A stretch of DNA of 64,000 bases from Ignavibacteriales bacterium (lineage in GTDB: Bacteria > Bacteroidota > Ignavibacteria > Ignavibacteriales > SURF-24). Below are positions 16,888 through 24,442 of the stretch, piece after piece. Location of the stretch: the NCBI GenBank assembly GCA_026390815.1, contig JAPLFH010000016.1:60509-124508 (forward strand), given 5' to 3'. Within the stretch, counting starts at the first letter, position 1, and each line of letters starts with the position of its first letter. Position numbers and translations under genes: made by a program. A model generated the notes under the pieces. It saw only the letters and a program-made list of their open reading frames with translations, had not been told where the DNA came from and searched no databases.

Positions 16888-17038
16888 GTCTGAACCGCTG
16901 ATCCATATGATTCTTATGATTTATTTGATTTTTTATTGCTATAAACATAACTAATCCCTTATACAAAAATAATATTGTTAAACTTTTATTTATCATAATC
17001 ATCGTTAATCAGTTAATCATATAAATCACAGTTCAGAC
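16888..17038. repeat. GTCTGAAC...GTTCAGAC inverted-repeat element (GxxExxY/hsdS junction)
   Basis: The copy starts GTCTGAACCGCTGATCCATA and ends ATATAAATCACAGTTCAGAC. Its arms (TGATTTATTTGATT against AATCAGTTAATCATATAAATCA) are partly complementary, so an imperfect long hairpin is possible. The right arm encodes the last residues of HsdS (RLNCDLYD), and the left end abuts the GxxExxY start codon. Confidence 0.75.
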
Positions 17039-18095
17039 GTATTTCTCCACTCATCAACTTGGGTAAAAGTGTATCGCGAAGTTGTGTGAGAGTGCGGATT
17101 TGATTGTTATTCGTTTTTATTTTATTCCAATATTGATTTGTAATGAAAATAAAATCATTTGTTTTTGCTGCTGGTGGAAAAGAGAAAATAATTGATTTCA
17201 ACATTTCTTGATTGATTTTAGGTTGAACAGCACCAGTTACAATATTAGAAATATTTGTAAGCTTCAAGAAAATATAGATGAGATAATTTGTGTAAGGTTG
17301 CTTGGCAGTAAAAATGTGCGTATGATTATTTACCCAGAATTTGCCAACGGGCATTTGAAGTATCGGATAGCCATCTTCGGTCTCAACTGTTCCATCTTCA
17401 CCCATTAAAATATATTCTCCATCAAATATATAATCGTTAATATAATCCATTATAGTAGCAGCACCATAGTAAGGGTAAAGAGTGCCATATTTCATTTTAT
17501 CTCTTTCCATACTTGAGAGTGGTATTCTTTTACTATCAAAAATATTTATTACGTCTCCAAACGTTCCAACTTCCCAACTCTCATCCACCTCTTCCACAAA
17601 CCACTGCCTAAAAAGTGTTTCTGCTAATTGTTCTAAGGTTTTGTTTTGGCAGTGGAGTAAATCTATTTTGTCATCTAAACTGCTTAGGATTGTGGCAATG
17701 GTGCGTTGTTCTGGAATTTCTGGAAAATAAAATCTGAGATCGTGTATATGATTTCTGTTTAATGTGGGTACTGCACTTCCAGCATTAAATTGTGAAAAGT
17801 CGAACGTTAGGAGAAAATAATAAATGTATTTTGGGATAGCATTTCGAAATTCTTTAACATATAGTACTGTATTATGAGCCCAATAATCTGATTCATAATA
17901 TTTTGGATTACCAATATTACCGCTTCGACCTATTGTTACGCCTGGACCTTTTGTAGTAAAACTATTATGATAACCAATTATGCCGTTTGACCCTGCAACT
18001 GGATATGTGCCTTGAATCATATTGGTTCTTGGTAAATCGTGCCCTCTTTGGAATAGAACAATCTCTTCAAGTTTATATTCTTTCCACTCATCCAT
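17013..18095 (-). CDS. hsdS: Type I restriction-modification specificity subunit S
   Basis: The 360-residue protein has two target recognition domains. TRD1 (about 1-150) opens WKEYKLEEIVLFQRGHDLP and contains the PVAGSNGIIGYHN pocket. The central conserved helix follows: IPEQRTIATILSSLDDKIDLL...LAETLFRQWFVE (about 130-180). TRD2 (about 185-330) follows, and the distal helix ends LRDTLLPKLMSGEIRL. HsdS recognises the two halves of the bipartite DNA target for the HsdM and HsdR partners. The last residues, after GEIRL, come from a repeat element that supplies the stop codon. The ATG overlaps the end of an upstream 61-codon ORF by 8 nt. Confidence 0.93.
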   Translation of the reverse strand: MDEWKEYKLEEIVLFQRGHDLPRTNMIQGTYPVAGSNGIIGYHNSFTTKGPGVTIGRSGNIGNPKYYESDYWAHNTVLYVKEFRNAIPKYIYYFLLTFDFSQFNAGSAVPTLNRNHIHDLRFYFPEIPEQRTIATILSSLDDKIDLLHCQNKTLEQLAETLFRQWFVEEVDESWEVGTFGDVINIFDSKRIPLSSMERDKMKYGTLYPYYGAATIMDYINDYIFDGEYILMGEDGTVETEDGYPILQMPVGKFWVNNHTHIFTAKQPYTNYLIYIFLKLTNISNIVTGAVQPKINQEMLKSIIFSFPPAAKTNDFIFITNQYWNKIKTNNNQIRTLTQLRDTLLPKLMSGEIRLNCDLYD

Positions 18096-18273
18096 TATTC
18101 ACCAACTCAATTATGCTTTTATAAATTTCATAATTGTCTGAACTCCCGCCGAGTCGGTACAAGTTATGATTTTTCTGATTAAGTGATTTGTTTAATTTAT
18201 TTGAATTAGAATCATAGTAATCATTTAATCCCATAAATCCTGGTTCAGACGTTTTTGCTTTCCACTCACCCAT
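18088..18273 (-). CDS. Mini-ORF of 61 codons upstream of hsdS, mostly repeat-encoded
   Basis: The peptide starts MGEWKAKTSEPGFMGLNDYY; its first residues echo the HsdS start (MDEWKEY), and the rest is the translation of a GTCTGAAC repeat. Its ATG overlaps the stop of a 48-codon ORF, and its own stop overlaps the hsdS ATG in the same 8-nt geometry (ATGGGTGA and ATGGATGA). It may be a leader for translational coupling, or a by-product of tandem duplication of the hsdS 5' end. No family is recognised. Confidence 0.3.
   Translation of the reverse strand: MGEWKAKTSEPGFMGLNDYYDSNSNKLNKSLNQKNHNLYRLGGSSDNYEIYKSIIELVNNG
18136..18250. repeat. GTCTGAAC...GTTCAGAC inverted repeat with a nested insertion
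   Basis: It matches the copy at 18293-18385 almost throughout, but about 20 nt, CCCGCCGAGTCGGTACAAGT, interrupt the left arm just after GTCTGAACT. The insert resembles the GC-rich micro-element in hsdR, so one repeat family has jumped into another. Right arm: TAATCCCATAAATCCTGG then GTTCAGAC. Confidence 0.75.
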
Positions 18274-18409
18274 TATTCACCAACATAATATAGTCTGAAC
18301 TATGATTTTTATGATTAAATGATTTATTTGATTTTTTTGAATTTGAATCAGAGTAATCATTTAATCCCATAAATCCCGGTTCAGATATTTTTGCTTTTGT
18401 ATTACTCAT
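18266..18409 (-). CDS. Mini-ORF of 48 codons, first step of the ladder before hsdS
   Basis: Reads MSNTKAKISEPGFMGLNDYS and ends YIMLVNNG. It is clearly a diverged copy of the next 61-codon ORF, and both end VNNG. Its ATG shares the A of the TAA that ends the ORF6N gene (TAATG). Nearly all of it is translated GTCTGAAC repeat. Whether the peptide exists is unknown. Confidence 0.25.
   Translation of the reverse strand: MSNTKAKISEPGFMGLNDYSDSNSKKSNKSFNHKNHSSDYIMLVNNG
18293..18385. repeat. GTCTGAAC...GTTCAGA inverted-repeat element, intact copy
   Basis: The left arm GTCTGAACTATGATTTTTAT then GATTAAATGATT can pair with the right arm AATCATTTAATCCCATAAAT then CCCGGTTCAGA around an AT-rich loop. 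This is the cleanest of the four copies, all of which lie between genes of the restriction operon. Confidence 0.8.
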
Positions 18410-19350
18410 TATTTTTTCTCATTCAGCTTATCTAAAATCTGCAATGCTTTCTTTTCGAATTTAGAAAAAGCAAACCATTTTTTGCCAAGATCCTTTAATG
18501 ATGCTCCAATGTGATAAACATCTTCATTATCAATTATCATAAATCTATCGTGGGAGTCCTTAAATTCTTTAATTTCAATTGAAGGATATTGAGCGTTAAA
18601 TTTTCCCAAATCGAGCAGCAACTCTTTTGTTATCCTCTTTATAAGAATTGTTACTGCAACGTTCTTTTTTCTTTTGGTAAATAAATTAAGTACAGTGTCA
18701 TCAATGTAATTATCAATTAAGAGGATAGACTTTTCTGCTTTCCGGATAAGATCAGAAACAAATTTGTGAGCATCGAAAATCTGCCCGTCAAAAAAGATTC
18801 CCTGTTTGGGTTCTAAATCTTTACTTTGCAATTCATCAAAAACTTTATCAAACTTTTCAGTGGTTTCCATTTCGTGTTTTATCTGTCTTCTCTCAACAGT
18901 ATCAATCCTTTGGAAAAGCTGTGCATTGTTTATTATAAATTTCCGCATTGCCACAAAAGCACTGATTATCTGAATACTCATTTTAACAGCAGTATCACTT
19001 TTCAAAACACCGGAGAGCATTGCAACACCCTGCTCAGTAAATGCATAAGGTAAGTATCTTCGACCACCTTTTTTAATTGAGGTCGCAAATTGCGACCTCA
19101 AAGCCATACTATTGGAAGTAACAATTTGTGACTTCCATTCTTCGTATTCAACCTCAGTAAGACGGAACATGAATTCATCGGGAAATCTTTCATTGTTTCT
19201 ATTTACTTGTTCATTGAGTCTTTTAGTTTTAACACCATAAAACTCAGCTAAATCGCTATCAAGCATTACCTGGACATCACGGATAGTATAAATTTTTCGC
19301 TGAATTGCAGTTGAGTCATAAACGACTATATTATTTTTAGATTCATTCAT
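18409..19350 (-). CDS. ORF6N domain DNA-binding protein with a degenerate phospholipase D-like C-terminus
   Basis: The 313-residue protein has an ORF6N domain (about 18-110: IRDVQVMLDSDLAEFYGVKT, NNERFPDEFMFRLTEVE, YLPYAFTEQGVAMLSGVL). This is a phage-antirepressor-type DNA-binding domain often found inside restriction loci. After a helical linker, the C-terminal half reads AEKSILLIDNYID and HDRFMIIDNEDVYHIGAS. That resembles the HxK(x)4D...GS motif of phospholipase D-like proteins, but with Arg in place of Lys. It could sense or regulate within the operon; this is not shown. A palindrome (GTCGCAAATTGCGAC) lies about 30 nt upstream of the start and again inside the gene, where it codes for part of LRSQFATS, an apparent insertion. 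Confidence 0.85.
   Translation of the reverse strand: MNESKNNIVVYDSTAIQRKIYTIRDVQVMLDSDLAEFYGVKTKRLNEQVNRNNERFPDEFMFRLTEVEYEEWKSQIVTSNSMALRSQFATSIKKGGRRYLPYAFTEQGVAMLSGVLKSDTAVKMSIQIISAFVAMRKFIINNAQLFQRIDTVERRQIKHEMETTEKFDKVFDELQSKDLEPKQGIFFDGQIFDAHKFVSDLIRKAEKSILLIDNYIDDTVLNLFTKRKKNVAVTILIKRITKELLLDLGKFNAQYPSIEIKEFKDSHDRFMIIDNEDVYHIGASLKDLGKKWFAFSKFEKKALQILDKLNEKK
19077..19101. repeat. Palindrome GTCGCAAATTGCGAC, copy inside the ORF6N gene
   Basis: This is a perfect 25-nt palindrome centred on 19089. It is translated within SMALRSQFATSIKKG, next to the similar segment SQIVTSN, so it looks like an in-frame insertion into the ORF6N domain. Confidence 0.75.
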
Positions 19351-19379
19351 CTGTTATCTCATTACTATTTCTGTCAAAG

Positions 19380-19394
19380 GTCGCAAATTGCGAC
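19380..19394. promoter_or_regulatory. Palindrome GTCGCAAATTGCGAC upstream of the ORF6N gene (candidate operator)
   Basis: The 15-nt core is identical to the copy at 19082-19096. It lies in the 93-nt gap between hsdM and the ORF6N gene, about 30 nt before the ORF6N start codon. A binding site for the ORF6N protein is possible; a mobile palindromic repeat is the alternative. Confidence 0.4.
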
Positions 19395-19443
19395 TTCAAA
19401 ATTGCTATTTCGTCAAGTAATTGTGTAAGCGGTATTTACACAA

Positions 19444-21072
19444 TTATAATTTGATTTTATTCAAATTCTCTATAATCGTTTTATTCAACTGGTCTTCTTC
19501 AGCAAGCTGCTTTTCCAACTCTGCTTTAAGTGAAGTGAAGCGTTCAACAAAATTAAAATCATCTTCATCATCCGGCAAACCAACATATCTACCGGGAGTT
19601 AAAACATAATTAAGTTCTTTCACTCTGTCTAAAGTCTCACTCTTGCAAAAGCCTGCAATATCTTCATACTTGCCTTCTTTACTTCTCCAGGTATGATAAG
19701 TATTAGCAATTTTATTTATATCATCTGGACTTAGATCGCGGTTACGTCTGTTTACTAAGAATCCAAGATTACATGCATCAATAAAAAGAATTTCATTATG
19801 CCTGTTTCTAAAATTGGGTTCATCAGTCCCTCTCCCTTTGGGAGAGGTTAGGTGAGGGTTTTTAATACGGGATAAGAACCATAAGCAAGCGGGAATCTGA
19901 GTATTCAAAAAGAGTTTTGTGGGAAGGTTTACAATGCAATCAACCAAACCTTTTTCAATAAGTGCTTTTCTTATCTCGCCTTCATTATTTGTTTGAGTAG
20001 TTAGTGAACCTTTTGATAGAACAAATCCTGCTTGTCCTGTAGGTGCAAGATGATATAGGAAGTGCAATATCCAGGCATAGTTTGCATTTCCGGCAGGCGG
20101 TGTTAATTTTTCACCTAATACATTCCATCGTGCATCGTTCTGTAGAAGTTCACCGCTCCAATCGCTATCATTAAAAGGTGGATTAGCTAAAACATAATCT
20201 GCTTTCAGATCTTTGTGTGCATTGTTTAAGAAACTGCCCTCGTTATTCCATTTAACATTACTGCTGTCAATTCCTCGTATTGCAAGATTCATTTTGCACA
20301 AACGCCAGGTAGTCTGGTTGCTTTCCTGTCCGTAAATAGAAATGCGATCTTGTGGATTGAGATTTAATCCTTTACCATTTTGGCTTTTATAATGATCGTT
20401 GTGGGATTTAATAAACTTTTCGCTTTGCACAAACATTCCACCACTGCCGCAGCAAGGATCAAATACTCTGCCCTCATAAGGTTCAAGCATTTCAACTAAT
20501 AATCTTACAACGCTTGATGGAGTATAGAACTGTCCGCCCTTCTTGCCTTCAGCAAGAGCGAACTCACCAAGAAAGTATTCAAATACGCGACCAAGAACAT
20601 CTTTGCTTTGCGCTTCTTTAGTACCGAGTACTGCTGTGCTAATTAAATTTATTAAACCACCAACTGTTGCTTTATCAAGTTTTTCCTGAGCATATACTTT
20701 AGGTAAAACACCTCTTAAAGATTTTGGATTATCTTTTTCGATAGCATCCATTGCATCATCAACATCTTTTCCGATAGTTGGCAATGTGGCTCTGCCCTGT
20801 ATCCATTTCCATCGCGAAGATGGCGGAACATAAAAAACTTTTTCTGCTGTGTATTCGTTTTTATCTTCAGGATCAGCGCCTTCACTTTTCTGCTCAACAA
20901 GTTTTTGATACTGCTCTTCAAACGCATCGGAAATATATTTTAGAAATATTAAACCTAATACAACGTGCTTGTACTCAGCCGCATCCATATTCTTGCGGAG
21001 TTTATCAGCAGTTTTCCAAAGTTTTTTTTCGAGAGGTTCTTCTACAGTATTATTATTTTTTTTTGCCATCAA
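19444..21072 (-). CDS. hsdM: Type I restriction-modification adenine methyltransferase M subunit
   Basis: The 542-residue protein has the N-terminal HsdM helical domain (KLWKTADKLRKNMDAAEYKHVVLGLIFLKYISDAF), then a SAM-dependent N6-adenine methyltransferase core. Motif I is VFDPCCGSGGMF (about 205-216) and catalytic motif IV is VLANPPFND (about 296-304); GGQFYTPSSVVRLLVEML precedes motif I. It methylates adenine in the host target sites together with HsdS. A repeat-coded stretch, NPHLTSPKGRGTDEPN (about 404-420), interrupts the LWFLSR...EILFIDA region that is continuous in ordinary HsdM proteins. It is the promoter-proximal gene of the operon. Confidence 0.95.
   Translation of the reverse strand: MMAKKNNNTVEEPLEKKLWKTADKLRKNMDAAEYKHVVLGLIFLKYISDAFEEQYQKLVEQKSEGADPEDKNEYTAEKVFYVPPSSRWKWIQGRATLPTIGKDVDDAMDAIEKDNPKSLRGVLPKVYAQEKLDKATVGGLINLISTAVLGTKEAQSKDVLGRVFEYFLGEFALAEGKKGGQFYTPSSVVRLLVEMLEPYEGRVFDPCCGSGGMFVQSEKFIKSHNDHYKSQNGKGLNLNPQDRISIYGQESNQTTWRLCKMNLAIRGIDSSNVKWNNEGSFLNNAHKDLKADYVLANPPFNDSDWSGELLQNDARWNVLGEKLTPPAGNANYAWILHFLYHLAPTGQAGFVLSKGSLTTQTNNEGEIRKALIEKGLVDCIVNLPTKLFLNTQIPACLWFLSRIKNPHLTSPKGRGTDEPNFRNRHNEILFIDACNLGFLVNRRNRDLSPDDINKIANTYHTWRSKEGKYEDIAGFCKSETLDRVKELNYVLTPGRYVGLPDDEDDFNFVERFTSLKAELEKQLAEEDQLNKTIIENLNKIKL
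19826..19863. repeat. Palindromic micro-element (CTCTCCC/GGGAGAG family) translated within hsdM
   Basis: CCCTCTCCCTTTGGGAGAGG followed by TTAGGTGAGGG has the same layout and orientation as the hsdR copies. The minus-strand translation is PHLTSPKGRG, placed in a loop of the methyltransferase downstream of the catalytic motif. The frame is preserved. Confidence 0.75.
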
Positions 21073-21171
21073 TTCCCGCCCACACTATTCAATATTATTT
21101 CTCGCCTAAACTAAACCAAAATCATTTCAATATCAATAAAACAGAAAAACTTTATCCAACTCATTCCCTAT

Positions 21172-21195
21172 CCCCTTTTCTTCAAAAGAAAAGGG
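21172..21195. repeat. Hairpin palindrome upstream of hsdM
   Basis: CCCCTTTTC, a short loop (TTCAAA), then GAAAAGGGG, followed by AACGAGGGGTTGA. The layout (palindrome plus a G-rich tail) resembles the CTCTCCC/GGGAGAG elements inside hsdR and hsdM. Confidence 0.6.
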
Positions 21196-21282
21196 GAACG
21201 AGGGGTTGAGTTCGAATGGGATTAAAACAATACAAATCAACTAATATTTAGAAACTCCAGAAAAATTAATAATTAGTTGAGT

Positions 21283-21390
21283 GTCATTCCTACGAACCTG
21301 CCAGCGCAGTCGGGAGTGGAAATCTATTCAAAATTCTACATTTTTTAGATTCCCGCTTGCCTGCTGCAAGTAGGTTTTCATGGGAATGAC
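21283..21390. repeat. Imperfect inverted repeat of about 108 nt (GTCATTCC...GGAATGAC)
   Basis: The arms GTCATTCCTACGAACCTGCC and GGTTTTCATGGGAATGAC are complementary at the ends, and GTGGAAATCTA faces TAGATTCCC across the middle. It contains GCCTGCTGCAAGTAGG, similar to the GC-rich micro-elements elsewhere in the window. It resembles REP/Correia-like palindromes in general form. Confidence 0.65.
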
Positions 21391-21430
21391 CTTTTTAGAT
21401 CAGACTCATACATCCTTCATTCTAAATTTC

Positions 21431-21461
21431 CCGGCTGCAAAGCAGTACGCTTAACAGCCGG
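21431..21461 (-). terminator. Possible hairpin terminator after the T9SS cargo gene
   Basis: CCGGCTG (21431-21437) pairs with CAGCCGG (21455-21461), about 50 nt past the stop codon of the minus-strand gene at 21512. There is no clear T-run afterwards, so termination is only suggested. Confidence 0.3.
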
Positions 21462-21511
21462 CAACCAATTCATGTTTACAGAAGTTTTATTCACTATTAC
21501 CCCATTTGTCG

Positions 21512-24442
21512 TTATTTCAAAAGAATCATCTTCTTAAAATCTTTGTATTCTTTTCCATTATTATCAACCGCAGTTAAACGATAGAAATAAATTCCACTGC
21601 TCAGTTGCTTATTAAAGTTATCAGACGAATTCCAAATAATTTTATAATAACCAGCTGGTTTTTCACCATTTTCTAATTGTTTAACTTCTTCTCCCAGAAG
21701 ATTAAAAATTGATAAACGCACTTTTGCATTAAAAGGAATTGTATACTCAATTGTGGTATTAGGATTAAACGGATTAGGATAATTTTGTTTTAAGGAAAAT
21801 TTATCTGGTAACAAGTTTGCCAATTTGTTTTCATTAACACCTGTTGTAGAATCTGGAAAATATGCTAATCCTTTAACCCGCTTAAGTCCTATGGATCCAA
21901 TGGTGGTAGCAACTCCAGTAGTAGTGTCTATTTTTATTAAACTATTAATATTAGAGCCAACCGTGCCGTAAAGATTACCAGCATTATCAAATGTTAGTGC
22001 ATAAACGGTATTGTTCGTACCTGTCCTGCCGATAAAAGTTGTATCTCCATTCAATTTATTGATTTTGTAAATTCTATCTTTACCATTTGTAGAAGCCAGC
22101 CCTACTGAAGCCCACATTTGGTCTGTAATGGGATTTATAGTAATACCAGAAATTGATATTCCAAGTGAATCAATTAAAGTATAATCATCTGTGAATTCAT
22201 TTGTTTGGTATAACTTACCATCTTTTGCTGCCACATAAAGATTCCCCTGCTTATCAAAAGCCGATGCTGCAACACTCAACTGGGTAGAATAAACTTCATA
22301 TGCATCACCACCAGAGGCATTTATTGTATGCAGGATTGATGCTCCGTTAGTAGCATAAAGCGGATCTATTAAAGCAAATAATTCACCTCGTTGTAGTTGA
22401 ACTGATAATCCAATTAATCCTTTAATGCCGGTAGAACCAATTTTGGTACCTGCACCAGTAGATGGATTGATGGTAATTAAATCAGTATTTAACTCAGCTA
22501 ACCCATATATTACTCCGCGTGTTGCCCGATTAATAACATATCCGAATCCTGATAGCCCAACAAATTTTGAAGGATAATTTGGATCATTGGAAACTATTGC
22601 AATGGAATCTGTAATGTTACCAGTTTTTGTTGGATTAAAAACCACATCAAGAACAAGTGAATCATAAGTTGAAATTGTAATTGGAAAATTAAATGAGTTT
22701 TCAATCTTAAATGAGTTAGTTGCATTGGAAATGCTGGAAATCTGGAGTTGTTGATAACCAAAATTTTTAATAATTAATTTTGAAGGGTTGCTTGTAGTAG
22801 CAATGAGCCGGTTACCAAAATACAAAGTAGTGTCTGAAGCATAAACGAAAGCAGCTTCTGAAGGAGTTAACCTAATTTGACCTACCCAGGTTCCCCAGGA
22901 ATTAGTTCTTGCTGCATATTCAGTAAAAAGCCAAATGTCATCATTAAATGGATCATTCCAAATTCCATTATAATCTCCCCAACGATTTCTTTTGCTGCTA
23001 TAGTCTTTAATATAATTTCCTTTACCAGGTTGCAAAGTTTTACTACCATTAAAAATACCAGTAGCTTTTTGCCTGGTTATATAATATGCACCGGCATATT
23101 CTTCCATACCTGATCTACTATAAGTAATTACAACATTCTCATTTTTATCTATTGCAACAGCGGGATAATAATACCAAAAACCATTTGCACCAATTGATAC
23201 ATCTTCAACTGCTTTTTCCGTTGCAACATCAATTGAAACATATCTAATGCTTGAATATTTACTATCCCCTAAATTTCTATCACAAAAAACCTGGTATAAT
23301 TTACCATCACTATAAATTGGTTCATTTTTTAATTCACTACCGCCAAGTTCAATTAATAAAGAATCATTGCTACCGCTACCTCCAAGCTGGTTTGCATTTG
23401 GAGGATTATTATAATTTGCTATTGCAATAGTTTTAACTGTTAACTGTGGAACACTAAGAGCGTTTTTTAATTTATAGAGTACAAGCAAATTTGTAGGACG
23501 TTGAAATGGTGAGGAAGCTAATAAATAAAATTCGTTAGCTGTATTTTTTAACCGAGCTGGTCTTAACGTCCAGGTAGAAGAACCTGGACTTCCAGTTTTG
23601 AAATCCCAAAAATCAATCCATTCCACTTCACCTGCCGTATTACTATATAGTTGTTCTTTAATAATAACACGCAATTTATTATACTGCGGTTGAGCCTGTG
23701 TTCCAAATGACCATTGATTAGAAGTAATATAGATTGCTTGCTGATCATAACCAACAGCTTCATAATCCGCCCAATTATTTGTTTCAGTTGCTCCATTTTG
23801 TTTAGCAGACATTGCGTAATTGTACCAGGTTCCTAAAGGATTTTCATCATCAGAAACTGATACTAAGTAAAAGGATTCTTTCTTTGTTTCATCAAAATGT
23901 AACCATACCATAACCCATCTGTTACTGTAATGGTCATATATAACTTTTGGATCAAATGGTGATGCACCTGTTAAAGTTGTTGCAAACCAATTATCTGCAC
24001 CAATAGTTTTTAAAGTATTTCCTGATTTATCACATATTCTAAAAGTGGAATTAACAACTAACATTATGTGGTTTGGTCCTACGGCAATGTACGGATCAGG
24101 GGGAATTGAATTTGTTTCCCGGATCCCTTCAAAATTCTTTAATACAAACGAACTATCAAATTGCGAAGCTTTATTTAATGTTAATCTCGGATCATTAAAA
24201 ATTTGTAAAGGTATGGATGATTCATACAAATCTTGTCCATCTGGATTAGGAAATAATTTACGAGGCAATTTATTATGAACTGGCTTTTCCTGAAAACTAA
24301 ATACAACCACATCCGCAAAAGAATTGGTAGATACAATAACACCATTAGTAACAGATCCACCTACCGGTCCCTGGTATAATTGTCCGAATAAAAACGCAGG
24401 ATATAGTAAAAGAACTAATACTCTTTTTATCATTAATAGCAT
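21512..24442 (-). CDS. Large secreted protein with choice-of-anchor-D-like domain and T9SS sorting tail
   Basis: The 976-residue protein has an N-terminal signal peptide (VLVLLLYPAFLFGQ). Residues about 100-520 form a domain with VGPNHIMLVVNSTFRI and repeated Trp/Tyr-rich strands, possibly a beta-propeller. A choice-of-anchor D/ASPM-like Ig module follows (about 545-640: LIIKNFGYQQLQI...VFNPTKTGNITDSIAIVSND). Next is a second repeat region with T-IGSTG and GNLY motifs (about 650-880). The C-terminal type A T9SS sorting domain reads NYPNPFNPNTTIEY...LLGEEVKQL...SGIYFYRL. It should be exported and attached to the cell surface or released. The function of the passenger is unknown. Confidence 0.85.
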   Translation of the reverse strand: MLLMIKRVLVLLLYPAFLFGQLYQGPVGGSVTNGVIVSTNSFADVVVFSFQEKPVHNKLPRKLFPNPDGQDLYESSIPLQIFNDPRLTLNKASQFDSSFVLKNFEGIRETNSIPPDPYIAVGPNHIMLVVNSTFRICDKSGNTLKTIGADNWFATTLTGASPFDPKVIYDHYSNRWVMVWLHFDETKKESFYLVSVSDDENPLGTWYNYAMSAKQNGATETNNWADYEAVGYDQQAIYITSNQWSFGTQAQPQYNKLRVIIKEQLYSNTAGEVEWIDFWDFKTGSPGSSTWTLRPARLKNTANEFYLLASSPFQRPTNLLVLYKLKNALSVPQLTVKTIAIANYNNPPNANQLGGSGSNDSLLIELGGSELKNEPIYSDGKLYQVFCDRNLGDSKYSSIRYVSIDVATEKAVEDVSIGANGFWYYYPAVAIDKNENVVITYSRSGMEEYAGAYYITRQKATGIFNGSKTLQPGKGNYIKDYSSKRNRWGDYNGIWNDPFNDDIWLFTEYAARTNSWGTWVGQIRLTPSEAAFVYASDTTLYFGNRLIATTSNPSKLIIKNFGYQQLQISSISNATNSFKIENSFNFPITISTYDSLVLDVVFNPTKTGNITDSIAIVSNDPNYPSKFVGLSGFGYVINRATRGVIYGLAELNTDLITINPSTGAGTKIGSTGIKGLIGLSVQLQRGELFALIDPLYATNGASILHTINASGGDAYEVYSTQLSVAASAFDKQGNLYVAAKDGKLYQTNEFTDDYTLIDSLGISISGITINPITDQMWASVGLASTNGKDRIYKINKLNGDTTFIGRTGTNNTVYALTFDNAGNLYGTVGSNINSLIKIDTTTGVATTIGSIGLKRVKGLAYFPDSTTGVNENKLANLLPDKFSLKQNYPNPFNPNTTIEYTIPFNAKVRLSIFNLLGEEVKQLENGEKPAGYYKIIWNSSDNFNKQLSSGIYFYRLTAVDNNGKEYKDFKKMILLK

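Larger units (their letters stand above)
21073..21511. other. Gene-free spacer of about 440 nt upstream of hsdM, rich in inverted repeats
   Basis: No convincing gene is seen. The spacer holds a hairpin CCCCTTTTC...GAAAAGGGG (21172-21195), a long imperfect inverted repeat (21283-21390) and a small hairpin CCGGCTG...CAGCCGG (21431-21461). The hsdM promoter should lie in the part next to 21072, but no clear promoter motif could be assigned. Confidence 0.6.

Noticed and set aside
20778..21209. 143-codon plus-strand frame opposite hsdM
   Set aside because: Antisense to a well-supported methyltransferase gene with no ribosome site or recognisable domain.
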